From Candidatus Pantoea soli (GTDB lineage Bacteria > Pseudomonadota > Gammaproteobacteria > Enterobacterales > Enterobacteriaceae): a stretch of 64,000 nt of DNA. Location of the stretch: the NCBI RefSeq assembly GCF_007833795.1, contig NZ_CP032702.1, positions 1,054,001-1,118,000 on the forward strand, given 5' to 3'. A program made the position numbers and the translations under genes. Shown one piece after another: positions 26,919 to 34,903 of the stretch. The notes under the pieces are model-generated. The model saw only the letters and a program-made list of their open reading frames with translations, had not been told where the DNA came from and did no database searches. Each line of letters starts with the position of its first letter. The first letter of the stretch is position 1.

Positions 26919-27097
26919 CGTTGCGTGTTTCTACCGGCGTAATGGCGCCGCGCTGAAAGCGTTAAGAAAGCGCTAATAAAGCGTAATTTACTGTAAGTTA
27001 TCGATTTTTAAGAATTCTGGTCATGCCTTTCACGACAATTTAAACAATAGTGACAGGCAACGGCACTGCAGTTGTCGTTATTACCGGAGGTCACACC

Positions 27098-27553
27098 ATG
27101 AAAAAAACAACACTCACGCTTATTGCTTCGTTTATTGCATGCAGCACTCTGTTTTCCGGCATGACCCGAGCCGAAGGGCCGGATGACCACCGCTGGGAGC
27201 AACACGGCGGCGGCCCGCATACGGATAACGGACGCGGCCCGGCGCACACTGATCAGCGCGGGGCCGATCGCGATCCCGGGCCGGAACATCGCGAACGCAT
27301 CGCCGAACGACGGTTGCCGGAAGGGCATCATGATGCCGACCGCTTTGCCTGGAACGGGCATGATTTTCGTCGCGGTCATCCGGCCCCGCCCGAATTCCGC
27401 GGGCCGCACTATCGTGTCGATGACTGGCGCGCGCGCGGCCTGTATGCGCCACCACGCGGTGAACACTGGGCCTATATTGATGGCAACTATGTACTGGTGG
27501 CTGCCGCCACCGGCATTATCAGCGCTATCCTGCTGAATAACGCCTTTCATTAA
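27098..27553 (+). CDS. RcnB-like periplasmic protein
   Basis: A 151-residue protein with a signal peptide (MKKTTLTLIASFIACSTLFSG, cleavage near TRA-EGP), a His/Arg/Asp/Gly-rich low-complexity middle (residues 30-95) and the C-terminal RcnB motif HYRVDDWRARGLYAPPRGEHWAYIDGNYVLVAAATGII. RcnB in E. coli tunes nickel and cobalt efflux; many relatives have no known role. GGAGG precedes the ATG. It is monocistronic, closed by a hairpin at 27562-27583. Confidence 0.85.
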   Translation: MKKTTLTLIASFIACSTLFSGMTRAEGPDDHRWEQHGGGPHTDNGRGPAHTDQRGADRDPGPEHRERIAERRLPEGHHDADRFAWNGHDFRRGHPAPPEFRGPHYRVDDWRARGLYAPPRGEHWAYIDGNYVLVAAATGIISAILLNNAFH

Positions 27554-27561
27554 CGCTTCCG

Positions 27562-27583
27562 GCGGATGGCTGACGCCATCCGC
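27562..27583 (+). terminator. Hairpin after the RcnB-like gene
   Basis: GCGGATGGC (27562-27570) pairs perfectly with GCCATCCGC (27575-27583) over loop TGAC, followed by GTTTCATTCT. The T content after it is moderate. Confidence 0.65.
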
Positions 27584-27661
27584 GTTTCATTCTGCTTTCA
27601 TCGCCTGCCAGGTTATTCTTTTACTGACCCGCTTTTCCTCTGAATGCATTAAGGAGTCATG

Positions 27662-28495
27662 ATGACCGAGGTAAAAATGGTGGCGGTAGATATGGACGGC
27701 ACCTTTCTCAACGATAAAAAACAGTACAACCGGGCGCGTTTTCAGACGTGTTATCAGGAAATGAAACGGCGCGGTATTCGCTTTGTGGTTGCCAGCGGCA
27801 ATCAGTATTATCAGCTCAAATCCTTTTTCCCGGAAATCGCGCGTGAAATCGCCTTTGTGGCGGAAAATGGCGCGTGGATTCTGGATGGCGAGGAAGAGCT
27901 GTTCTGCGGTGAATTTTCCCGTCAGGACGTGCATGCCGTGCTGGATACTCTGCGGCAGGGCAACTACCCCAATCTGCGCTTTCTGCTGTGCGGACGTGAC
28001 AGCGCCTATCACTTTGCCGATGCGGACGCCCAATGGCTGCAGAAAATGCAGCACTACTGCCACCGTCTGAAAGCCATTACCCGGCTGGAAGAGACCGGTA
28101 ACGACAAGTTGTTTAAATTCGCGCTGAACCTCTCTGACGCGTATGTGGATACGCTGATGGCGGATATTGCGCGCCTGCATCATGGCGCCGCGGCGGCCAC
28201 CTCCAGCGGGCACGGCTCAGTGGATTTAATTGTGCCGGGGCTGCATAAGGCCAATGGTCTGCGCATACTGCAGACGCGCTGGGGCATCAGCAGCGATAAC
28301 GTACTGGCATTTGGCGACGGCGGTAACGATCTGGAGATGCTGGCGCAATCGCACTTTAGTTTTGCCATGCAAAACGCGCCCGAGCGCGTCAGGGCGACGG
28401 CGCGGTTTATTGCCCCCTCCAATAACGAAGAAGGGGTATTGCAGGTGATCGAGCAGATGCTGGCCGGAACGGGGCCATTTGCACCGCAACACTGA
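27662..28495 (+). CDS. HAD-IIB sugar phosphatase, SupH/YbiV-like
   Basis: A 277-residue Cof-type HAD hydrolase. Motif I is AVDMDGTFLND (nucleophile and acid/base aspartates), motif II VASGNQYYQL, a lysine in KANGLR and motif IV FGDGGNDLEML. Sequence is closest to E. coli SupH (YbiV), which dephosphorylates sugar phosphates such as fructose 1-phosphate and ribose 5-phosphate. Of the two adjacent ATGs I chose 27662, because AAGGAG is only two bases from the first. Confidence 0.87.
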   Translation: MTEVKMVAVDMDGTFLNDKKQYNRARFQTCYQEMKRRGIRFVVASGNQYYQLKSFFPEIAREIAFVAENGAWILDGEEELFCGEFSRQDVHAVLDTLRQGNYPNLRFLLCGRDSAYHFADADAQWLQKMQHYCHRLKAITRLEETGNDKLFKFALNLSDAYVDTLMADIARLHHGAAAATSSGHGSVDLIVPGLHKANGLRILQTRWGISSDNVLAFGDGGNDLEMLAQSHFSFAMQNAPERVRATARFIAPSNNEEGVLQVIEQMLAGTGPFAPQH

Positions 28496-28687
28496 GGCGA
28501 GGCATCAGCAGGAGACTCACTGGAAGGACGCAGGCGGGCGCGGTTGCTGCTTGCGGCGGGGTTGCCAGTGACTGTGCGCTTCCGTACGCGCTGGCGAACC
28601 CGGTTCAGCGCGGCAACCTGGCCTGTCAGCACCCGCTACGGCGTGCGCACTGTCCGTACCCCATCGCGTTGCAAGCTGCGCCGGAGA
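28496..28687. other. Intergenic, no feature seen
   Basis: About 190 GC-rich bases between the convergent sugar phosphatase and iron dehydrogenase genes. I see no reading frame with a ribosome site and no clear terminator. Confidence 0.5.
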
Positions 28688-29833
28688 TTATGCAATCCGC
28701 CATGCCGCCGTCATCATCGCCGTCATGGCAGAGGCATCATATTCCACCCAGCCATTTTTGCTGTTGGCGCGTGAGACCACCCAGTCCACCTCTTCAGGGG
28801 AAACCGTCGGGCCGCCCTGCCAGAACGGTACAATCGCGTGCTGCTGTAACCATGCCTTGAGGGCCAGCGCCGGCGGTGTCGGATCGCCAGGAAACAGCTG
28901 CTCGCCGAGTTCCGCCATCAGGCGCTGCTGCTCAGGATGCCCGGTCTCTGCCAGTTGGTCGAGGAAAGGAAATAGCAGGCGGCCGCACACCTCTCCATGG
29001 TGGAACGGCTTGATAGCGCCAAGCTCACCGGCAATGCCGTGAATCACGCCCAGTCCGGCGCTGCTGAGGCTGAGGCCGCCCAGCCATGAGGCCATCATCA
29101 TCGCTTCGCGTGCGTCATCGCCGGTGCTGTCGGTCCGGTTCAGATGCGGCCAGGCACGGAAAAACAGCTGTAGCCCGCTGAGCGCCTGCTGCCGGCTAAA
29201 CAGATTGCCCTTGCGCGACAGGTAGGCTTCAAACAGATGGGTAAATGCATCAATGCCGCAGGTGGCCAGCACCCGGTCCGGCGCGCCCGAGAGCAGATCG
29301 GGATCGAGGATGGCGATGTGCGGCACGAATACCGGATGGCGCAGCGAGGCCTTCACCCTGATGTGCTGTTGATCGGTCACGACCGCATTTTGCGTAACTT
29401 CGCTGCCGGTGCCGGCGGTGGTGGGAATGGCAATCAGCGGCAGCGTAACCGCCTGTACCGGGGTATCGCCCACTTTTTCCAGATAACGCGCGGTATTCAG
29501 CGGGTGCTGAATCATAGCGCTAAAGGCTTTGGCAGCATCCAGCACGCTGCCGCCACCGATCGCGACAACGCGATCCACATGGCCACGCCAGCGGGTGACC
29601 CAGCCGTCAATGTCATCCGGCGACGCTTCATGACTGACAATTTCGTAACCGAGGATTTGCGCATTCAGCGCCGGAGCCAGCCGGGCCCATACCGCGCTGT
29701 TAAGAAACGAACGGCCGCAAAACAGCAACGTGGGCTGCGGATTTTCCGCCAGCAGCGGCACCAGTTGGTTAATGCCGCCGCGTCCGAACAGGGTTTGTTG
29801 ATTACTGTACAGCGCGATCAGATTCTCATTCAC
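28688..29833 (-). CDS. Iron-containing alcohol dehydrogenase family protein
   Basis: A 381-residue type III dehydrogenase. The NAD(P) loop is AIGGGSVLDAAKA (residues 91-103), PTTAGTGSEVT follows, and the metal ligands match Asp195 and His199 (GIDAFTHLFEA), His265 (GVIHGIAGE) and His278/279 (FHHGEVCG) in the FucO pattern. A GTG start (29833) fits AAGGA seven bases upstream and the usual family length; the frame upstream runs into the operator region. It diverges from gntT and shares its GntR boxes, so the substrate may be linked to gluconate or keto-gluconate metabolism, which is inference. Confidence 0.85.
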   Translation of the reverse strand: MNENLIALYSNQQTLFGRGGINQLVPLLAENPQPTLLFCGRSFLNSAVWARLAPALNAQILGYEIVSHEASPDDIDGWVTRWRGHVDRVVAIGGGSVLDAAKAFSAMIQHPLNTARYLEKVGDTPVQAVTLPLIAIPTTAGTGSEVTQNAVVTDQQHIRVKASLRHPVFVPHIAILDPDLLSGAPDRVLATCGIDAFTHLFEAYLSRKGNLFSRQQALSGLQLFFRAWPHLNRTDSTGDDAREAMMMASWLGGLSLSSAGLGVIHGIAGELGAIKPFHHGEVCGRLLFPFLDQLAETGHPEQQRLMAELGEQLFPGDPTPPALALKAWLQQHAIVPFWQGGPTVSPEEVDWVVSRANSKNGWVEYDASAMTAMMTAAWRIA

Positions 29834-29967
29834 CTGCTTATCCTTTCCGGTTAGCTTAAAACACTGAGTGTAACCAAAAGCCGAAACGCACCGATAACCC
29901 GCCGGCAAAAAGTTGATCACCTTCGCAAAACAGAAATTCCCCGGCAGCAGCAGATGATTTCGCGGCA

Positions 29968-29997
29968 ATGTTACCCTTAACATGATACCGGTAACAG
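29968..29997. promoter_or_regulatory. Two overlapping GntR-type operators
   Basis: ATGTTACCCTTAACAT (29968-29983) and ATGATACCGGTAACAG (29982-29997) both fit the enteric GntR/IdnR consensus (ATGTTACCNNTAACAT-like) and overlap by two bases. They stand between the divergent iron dehydrogenase gene and gntT, about 100 bases before gntT. Relief of repression by gluconate is expected from E. coli gntT. Confidence 0.85.
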
Positions 29998-30094
29998 GAA
30001 TTCACATTCTGAAACATCTGCGGCTTTTCTGGCTGCAGATGGCGAAAATAACCCGCTGCCGGTGAGACACCGCGCAACAAAGTGGAGAAAACCT

Positions 30095-31411
30095 ATGCCA
30101 TTACTCTATGTGGCAATTGGCGTGGCGTTACTGCTGCTGCTGATGATTCGCTTCAAACTGAACGGCTTCATCGCGCTGATCCTGGTCGCGCTGGCCGTTG
30201 GCATGATGCAGGGCATGCCGGTCAACAAAGTGATTGGTTCGATTAAAACCGGCGTCGGCGGTACGCTTGGCAGCCTGGCGCTGATCATGGGCTTCGGTGC
30301 CATGCTGGGTAAACTGCTGGCGGACTGCGGCGGTGCACAGCGTATCGCAACGACGCTGATTGAAAAATTTGGTCAGAAACATATTCAATGGGCGCTGGTG
30401 CTGACGGGTTTCACCGTTGGCTTTGCGCTGTTTTATGAGGTGGGCTTTGTGCTGATGCTGCCGCTGGTATTCAGTATTGCGGCCTCTGCCCGCGTGCCGC
30501 TGCTCTATGTTGGCGTGCCGATGGCGGCTGCGCTCTCTGTCACGCACGGTTTCCTGCCGCCGCACCCGGGTCCGACGGCTATCGCGACCTTATTTAATGC
30601 GGATATGGGCAAAACGCTGCTGTATGGCACGCTGCTCGGCATTCCCACCGTCATCCTGGCCGGACCGGTCTATGCGCGCTTCCTGAAAGGCATCGATAAG
30701 CCCATTCCGGAAGGATTGTGGAACCCGAAAACCTTTACCGAAGCCGAGATGCCCGGCTTTGGCGTCAGCGTCTGGACGGCGCTGGTGCCGGTGATCCTGA
30801 TGGCGCTGCGCGCGGTAGCGGAAATGGTGCTGCCAAAAGGCCATGTGCTGCTACCGTATGCCGAATTTTTTGGCGATCCGATTATGGCAACGCTGATTGC
30901 CGTGCTGATTGCCATCTTCACCTTCGGCCTGAACCGTGGTCGCAGCATGGATGAGGTAATGGGCACGATCACCGACTCCATCAAAATCATTGCCATGATG
31001 CTGCTGATTATCGGCGGCGGCGGGGCATTCAAGCAGGTGCTGGTGGACAGCGGCGTGGATAAATACATTGCTGGCATGATGCATGAGACCAATGTCTCAC
31101 CCATCTTTATGGCGTGGTCGATTGCCGCCGTATTGCGCATTGCGCTGGGGTCAGCCACGGTTGCGGCCATTACCGCAGGCGGCATTGTCGCCCCACTGAT
31201 TGCCACCAGCGGGGCCAGTCCGGAGCTGATGGTGATTGCGGTGGGCTCCGGCAGCGTGATCTTCTCGCACGTAAACGATCCAGGCTTCTGGCTGTTCAAA
31301 GAGTATTTCAACCTGACGATCGGCGAAACCCTCCGCTCCTGGTCAGCGCTGGAAACGATCATTTCCGTATGCGGGCTGGTGGGCTGTTTGCTGATCTCCG
31401 CCGCGCTGTAA
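30095..31411 (+). CDS. gntT: High-affinity gluconate transporter GntT
   Basis: A 438-residue GntP-family proton symporter with about twelve to fourteen membrane segments. It follows E. coli GntT (438) nearly residue for residue in long stretches, for example MQGMPVNKVIGSIKTGVGG, HGFLPPHPGPTAIA and SHVNDPGFWLFKEYFNLT. The start MPLLYVAIGV follows GGAG. It imports gluconate for the Entner-Doudoroff or pentose phosphate routes; GntR boxes lie upstream. In E. coli gntT is in another part of the chromosome (near gntX), so this is a different setting. Confidence 0.95.
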   Translation: MPLLYVAIGVALLLLLMIRFKLNGFIALILVALAVGMMQGMPVNKVIGSIKTGVGGTLGSLALIMGFGAMLGKLLADCGGAQRIATTLIEKFGQKHIQWALVLTGFTVGFALFYEVGFVLMLPLVFSIAASARVPLLYVGVPMAAALSVTHGFLPPHPGPTAIATLFNADMGKTLLYGTLLGIPTVILAGPVYARFLKGIDKPIPEGLWNPKTFTEAEMPGFGVSVWTALVPVILMALRAVAEMVLPKGHVLLPYAEFFGDPIMATLIAVLIAIFTFGLNRGRSMDEVMGTITDSIKIIAMMLLIIGGGGAFKQVLVDSGVDKYIAGMMHETNVSPIFMAWSIAAVLRIALGSATVAAITAGGIVAPLIATSGASPELMVIAVGSGSVIFSHVNDPGFWLFKEYFNLTIGETLRSWSALETIISVCGLVGCLLISAAL

Positions 31412-31460
31412 GCGGTGAAGACCGTTGCTATTGGCCTGCATCCTTCGCTGCTGCCTGCCT

Positions 31461-31497
31461 GCCCGCCTGAAGGCCATTAACAGTCTTTCGGGCGGGC
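31461..31497 (+). terminator. Imperfect hairpin downstream of gntT
   Basis: GCCCGCCTGAAG (31461-31472) pairs with CTTTCGGGCGGGC (31485-31497) apart from one wobble and one extra base. No T-run follows. The rest of 31412-31612 shows only a short palindrome, GCAGGCGCCTGC (31505-31516). Confidence 0.45.
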
Positions 31498-31612
31498 GAT
31501 TCCGGCAGGCGCCTGCGCAAGTTCGCGGCAGGGCGCAGAAAAAGACTGCAGCGCGTGGGATGACGGCAAACATCACCTCTGATAACGGGCCACGCCGTGT
31601 GGCCCGCTTCAT

Positions 31613-31858
31613 TCAGTGGGGCTGTTCAAAGCCTGCTTTGACCATTTGCTCGCGCAGCGCGCGCGTGATTTCACGGTTCCCGCCGGTCACGGGATAAATG
31701 ACATTATTGACGACATCGTCAAGGTAGTGCTCTTCAAACTCCTGCAGGGTAAGCTGCGTTCCGCCTTCATCATTGATGGCAATGCTGCCGCGAATATGAT
31801 TGCCATAATCCTTTGCCTTCAGGCTGTAACGTCCCATGCTGGTATTAATCGTGCTCAT
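31613..31858 (-). CDS. Hypothetical protein of 81 residues
   Basis: A small soluble protein starting MSTINTSMGRYSLKAKD behind a good AAGGAG. It has no signal peptide or membrane segment and is acidic in the middle (LTLQEFEEHYLDDVVNNVIY). I do not recognise the family. The start at 31858 is preferred over the ATG six codons upstream because of the ribosome site. Confidence 0.65.
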   Translation of the reverse strand: MSTINTSMGRYSLKAKDYGNHIRGSIAINDEGGTQLTLQEFEEHYLDDVVNNVIYPVTGGNREITRALREQMVKAGFEQPH

Positions 31859-32066
31859 AATTTCTCCTTGTAACATCGGCGTTGATAATCATTGAGGCCT
31901 GCTACAGGCGCTTTAATTTTAGACAGTCAGGGCCTGTTTCGTGCCGTTATCGCCTCTGTTCCTCCCTGGACCTGCGACCTGGCTCGCAAAATTAATTATC
32001 GGTTACGTAAAGGAAAAAAGCGGATGCGACCGGGATCGCATCGCATAACGCAGCCAGAATGATCAT

Positions 32067-32073
32067 CTATACT
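32067..32073 (+). promoter_or_regulatory. Sigma-S-like extended -10 upstream of yohP
   Basis: CTATACT, with a C at -13, is the typical sigma-S -10 element and lies about 43 bases before yohP. E. coli yohP is known to be stress- and stationary-phase-induced. Confidence 0.55.
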
Positions 32074-32115
32074 GAACAACAGACGCGTTAATTTTCATCA
32101 CTGAAGGAGCGAACT

Positions 32116-32199
32116 ATGAAAATAATTCTGTGGATCATTGCCATTATCTTTATTGTGGGGTTACTGACGATTACCGGCGTGTTTAAACTGATTTTCTGA
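32116..32199 (+). CDS. yohP: Small membrane protein YohP
   Basis: A 27-residue single-span protein MKIILWIIAIIFIVGLLTIT followed by GVFKLIF. It matches E. coli YohP at the start (MKIILW), the GLL core and the GVFK end. AAGGAG precedes the ATG. E. coli YohP is a tiny stress-induced inner-membrane protein studied as a model for post-translational membrane insertion. A stem (AGGCACC-TGCG-GGTGCCT, 32207-32224) follows the stop codon. Confidence 0.88.
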   Translation: MKIILWIIAIIFIVGLLTITGVFKLIF

Positions 32200-32206
32200 C
32201 GCGAAC

Positions 32207-32224
32207 AGGCACCTGCGGGTGCCT
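32207..32224 (+). terminator. Hairpin after yohP
   Basis: AGGCACC pairs with GGTGCCT over loop TGCG, eight bases after the stop; it is followed by GAACGTTT only. Confidence 0.5.
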
Positions 32225-32230
32225 GAACGT

Positions 32231-32416
32231 TTAACGGGCATGGCTGACAGGGAGCGACGTTTGTACGGCATGCCGCGGCACCAGATCGCGCGCACTGATC
32301 GGCTTACCACACCCGGCGCAACAGGCGCCATGATGATGCGAATTTTCTGACTTCAGCTCCCCGGGCAGGGTAAAGAAAAACCGGGCACTTCCACAACGAC
32401 TGCAGCGTATTGTCAT
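32231..32416 (-). CDS. Small zinc-ribbon protein
   Basis: A 61-residue protein starting MTIRCSRCGSARFFFTLPGE; the CSRC pair and the later CCAGCGK cysteines make a probable four-cysteine zinc ribbon. AGAGGA precedes the ATG. It resembles a family of small putative zinc-binding proteins of enterics; no function is known. An ATG 21 codons upstream is in frame but unsupported. Confidence 0.75.
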   Translation of the reverse strand: MTIRCSRCGSARFFFTLPGELKSENSHHHGACCAGCGKPISARDLVPRHAVQTSLPVSHAR

Positions 32417-32606
32417 ATCATCAGTCCTCTCTCCATCCTGGAAAACCTGAGATTTATCCCATTCATGGGATGAGTTCAAATGATAAATTTTATTAATTTA
32501 TTCACCGACGGAAGAGATGCGGTTAAGTTGCTGAAAATTAAGTAATAACGGCTCGTTACTATCACATAAAAAGTGCATTTTTTGTGTTATCTCACTTTTT
32601 TAAAGC

Positions 32607-32623
32607 GGTTTAGCTGCGGTTTC
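32607..32623 (+). promoter_or_regulatory. PhoP-box-like direct repeat upstream of pagP
   Basis: GGTTTA (32607-32612), five bases, GGTTTC (32618-32623) fit the PhoP box pattern of two GTTTA half-sites. pagP is PhoP-activated in E. coli and Salmonella. The nearest -10-like hexamer (TAAAAT, 32645-32650) is farther away than usual, which weakens the call. The rest of 32417-32813 is AT-rich leader without a gene. Confidence 0.4.
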
Positions 32624-32813
32624 GATTCGTCTGCGCTGATGCGTTAAAATTGACCGCTTGATTGCCGATAAACCCGGACTATACCTGGAGCGTTCAGCGC
32701 AACTATTCGCTACGCTTTTCAGGCAATAATGCGTGCAATCAGCGGCCGGAAGCAGGGCAGGTTTGGTGCCCTGGCGCTGCAGTGTTCAGAATAAATTAAC
32801 AGGAAGCAGAGTT

Positions 32814-33386
32814 GTGAATCGGTACCTTTCTGCAGCGTTTTTAAGCTGTATTTTGACCTCACCGGTCTCTTTTTCAACATCAGCGGCAACTACCGGCGCA
32901 GCGCTTAAAGCCGGCTGGAATACCTTCTCGGACAACGTCGCACAAACCTGGTCTGCGCCTGAAAACGTCGATTTATATGTCCCGGCCATTACCTGGCATA
33001 ACCGCTGGACCTATGACGATGCGCACATCAAAAAGTATAACGAACGCCCGTGGGGAGCTGGCGGTGGCGTTTCCCGCTGGGATGAAAAAGGCAACTGGCA
33101 TGGTCTGTATGCCATGGCATTCAAAGATTCTTTCAATAAGTGGGAACCGATTGCCGGTTACGGCTGGGAAGCGACCTGGCGACCGCTGAACGATCAGAAT
33201 TTTCACCTCGGTGCCGGTTACACCGCCGGCGTGACGGCGCGTGATAACTGGAAGTATATCCCGATTCCGCTGGTGCTGCCGCTGGCGTCCGTAGGATATG
33301 GCCCGGCGACCTTCCAAATGACTTACATTCCAGGCACTTATAACAACGGTAACGTCTATTTTGCCTGGTTACGCGTTCAGTTTTAA
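32814..33386 (+). CDS. pagP: Lipid A palmitoyltransferase PagP
   Basis: A 190-residue outer-membrane enzyme that moves palmitate from a phospholipid to lipid A. A signal peptide ([19 protein letters not shown]) is followed by the amphipathic N-terminal helix ([15 protein letters not shown]) and the eight-stranded barrel ending in a C-terminal phenylalanine. The catalytic histidine region [13 protein letters not shown] and [20 protein letters not shown] are conserved. GTG start behind AGGAA; the open frame upstream lacks homology. It precedes cspE as in E. coli. Confidence 0.93.
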   Translation: MNRYLSAAFLSCILTSPVSFSTSAATTGAALKAGWNTFSDNVAQTWSAPENVDLYVPAITWHNRWTYDDAHIKKYNERPWGAGGGVSRWDEKGNWHGLYAMAFKDSFNKWEPIAGYGWEATWRPLNDQNFHLGAGYTAGVTARDNWKYIPIPLVLPLASVGYGPATFQMTYIPGTYNNGNVYFAWLRVQF

Positions 33387-33459
33387 GGCGGCGGACGTGC
33401 TGGAAAGTGTGAGGGGGATGGAAAAAATCAATATTTATCACTTTTTCATCAATTCGCGC

Positions 33460-33488
33460 TGGACAAATGTCACCGCAATTGCTGTACT
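33460..33488 (+). promoter_or_regulatory. cspE promoter
   Basis: TGGACA (33460-33465), 17-bp spacer, TGTACT (33483-33488). The start would leave about 43 bases of leader before cspE. Confidence 0.7.
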
Positions 33489-33536
33489 AGACAGCGACAC
33501 AGTTTAGTGTCCATTTTTCATGTAAAGGTAATATAG

Positions 33537-33746
33537 ATGTCCAAGATCAAAGGTAACGTTAAGTGGTTTAATGAGTCCAAAGGATTCGGTTTCATTACTC
33601 CAGAAGATGGCAGCAAAGATGTATTCGTACACTTCTCTGCTATCCAGAGCAACGGCTTCAAAACTCTGGCTGAAGGTCAGCGTGTAGAGTTTGAAATCAC
33701 CGACGGCGCGAAAGGCCCATCTGCTGCTAACGTTATCGCTCTGTAA
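33537..33746 (+). CDS. cspE: Cold-shock family RNA chaperone CspE
   Basis: A 69-residue cold-shock domain protein with RNP1 (KGFGFI) and RNP2 (VFVHF). It differs from E. coli CspE by only about two residues (S for T and D for N). CspE melts RNA hairpins and acts as an antiterminator; in E. coli it is constitutive rather than cold-induced. Confidence 0.97.
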   Translation: MSKIKGNVKWFNESKGFGFITPEDGSKDVFVHFSAIQSNGFKTLAEGQRVEFEITDGAKGPSAANVIAL

Positions 33747-33764
33747 GTTAACAGTCAGAATTTT

Positions 33765-33793
33765 AAAAACCCGCCTGATGGCGGGTTTTTTTT
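33765..33793. terminator. Bidirectional rho-independent terminator after cspE
   Basis: CCCGCC (33770-33775), loop TGAT, GGCGGG (33780-33785), with eight T after it and a run of A before it, so it works on both strands. On the reverse strand it stands about ten bases after the stop of the small frame 33803-33901. Confidence 0.92.
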
Positions 33794-33802
33794 AAGCTTT
33801 TT

Positions 33803-33901
33803 TCAGGTTCGTAACCACATTACGCCCCAGGTAATCACCACTGCCGCGCTGATGGATAGCGCCAGCAGCTCGTTAAAGCAGCGCGGTACCAGATTCTTCA
33901 T
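33803..33901 (-). CDS. Possible 32-residue membrane protein
   Basis: The frame MKNLVPRCFNELLALSISAA continues VVITWGVMWLRT: a basic head and one hydrophobic helix (residues 13-29). The stop is followed within ten bases by the reverse arm of a bidirectional terminator, which argues that a transcript ends here. No good ribosome site is seen before the ATG, so translation is uncertain. Confidence 0.4.
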   Translation of the reverse strand: MKNLVPRCFNELLALSISAAVVITWGVMWLRT

Positions 33902-34106
33902 TGCTATTGCCCCGGATGTCTGATTTTGGCCAGCATGGCAAAGCAACATTAAGCCAGCCTTAAGCACAGATGACAGAGCGGTGACAAAGACGGTTCTGCG
34001 GTGCGCTTCACAGATAATGGCTGTAACATCCTCATAACAATCCTTACTTGCAGCTTTTCCCGGTGTAACGCTATATAACAGCAGGCAGGGAACAGAAGGA
34101 GGCAGG

Positions 34107-34532
34107 ATGAACATTCGTGAAGCACAGGCCAGAGACAGTTTCGCCCTTAGCGCGTTATTAACCGAGCTTGGCTACCGCAATACTGAGCGTTTTATTGATG
34201 CGCGCCTGGCGCAGCTCAGCAGTCACCCCGATGAGGTGCTGCTGGTCGCGGAATATGGCAATCAGGTGCTGGGCTTTCTGTCGCTGCACTTTATCCCTCA
34301 GCTGGCGCTGGCCGGTGATTTTGCACGCATCAGCTATTTTTGCATTGCTGAGGGCGAACGCAGTAAAGGCAGCGGGCAACAGCTGCTGCAGCACGCGGAG
34401 CAACTGGCGAGGGCGCGCGGCTGCGATCGTATGGAAGTGCATTGCCATGCTTCCCGCCTCAAAGCTAATCAGTTTTATGCGCGCGAAGGGTACGTTGAAT
34501 CACCGCGCTATCACATTAAAGCGCTGGATTGA
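34107..34532 (+). CDS. GNAT-family N-acetyltransferase
   Basis: A 141-residue protein with the GNAT fold: beta strands around FLSLHFIPQL, the acetyl-CoA loop RSKGSGQQLLQHAEQ (R/Q-x-x-G-x-G), and the C-terminal ANQFYAREGYVES motif. GGAGG precedes the ATG. The substrate cannot be told. It stands where E. coli has crcB, between cspE and ybeM. Confidence 0.85.
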   Translation: MNIREAQARDSFALSALLTELGYRNTERFIDARLAQLSSHPDEVLLVAEYGNQVLGFLSLHFIPQLALAGDFARISYFCIAEGERSKGSGQQLLQHAEQLARARGCDRMEVHCHASRLKANQFYAREGYVESPRYHIKALD

Positions 34533-34903
34533 TCCTGTGCCCGCAGACCATCGCGCCCGCGCTGAGCCTGCGGCAATAACGCGGCGTTCTCACGTGCTGC
34601 GCCGCAGGCGCGTGCCTGCCACTTCATGCCCGCCTCGCCGCACACCGGAAAAGGGACATGACAAAGCCAACGGCAGGCACAGCCTGTGAAGGTTGAGGGC
34701 CGCCGACGCTGTGGTTGACGCCGGTCGCCTGCCTGCAGCAGCCGTGCACGCTGAAACGCCAGCGGGCAGGGCATGCATCCTCCGGATGACAGGGAGAGCA
34801 ACCTGATAAGTCCGCAGCACCAGAACAGATTGCAGCAGGACTGCATTATTGGAAGACGGCTACCGGCAACTCCATCGCCGGCAGCAGCGAGAGGAGAGTC
34901 ACG
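34533..34903. other. Intergenic, no gene seen
   Basis: About 370 GC-rich bases. Open frames on both strands have arginine-rich, low-complexity translations without ribosome sites. No trace of crcB was recognised. Confidence 0.5.
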
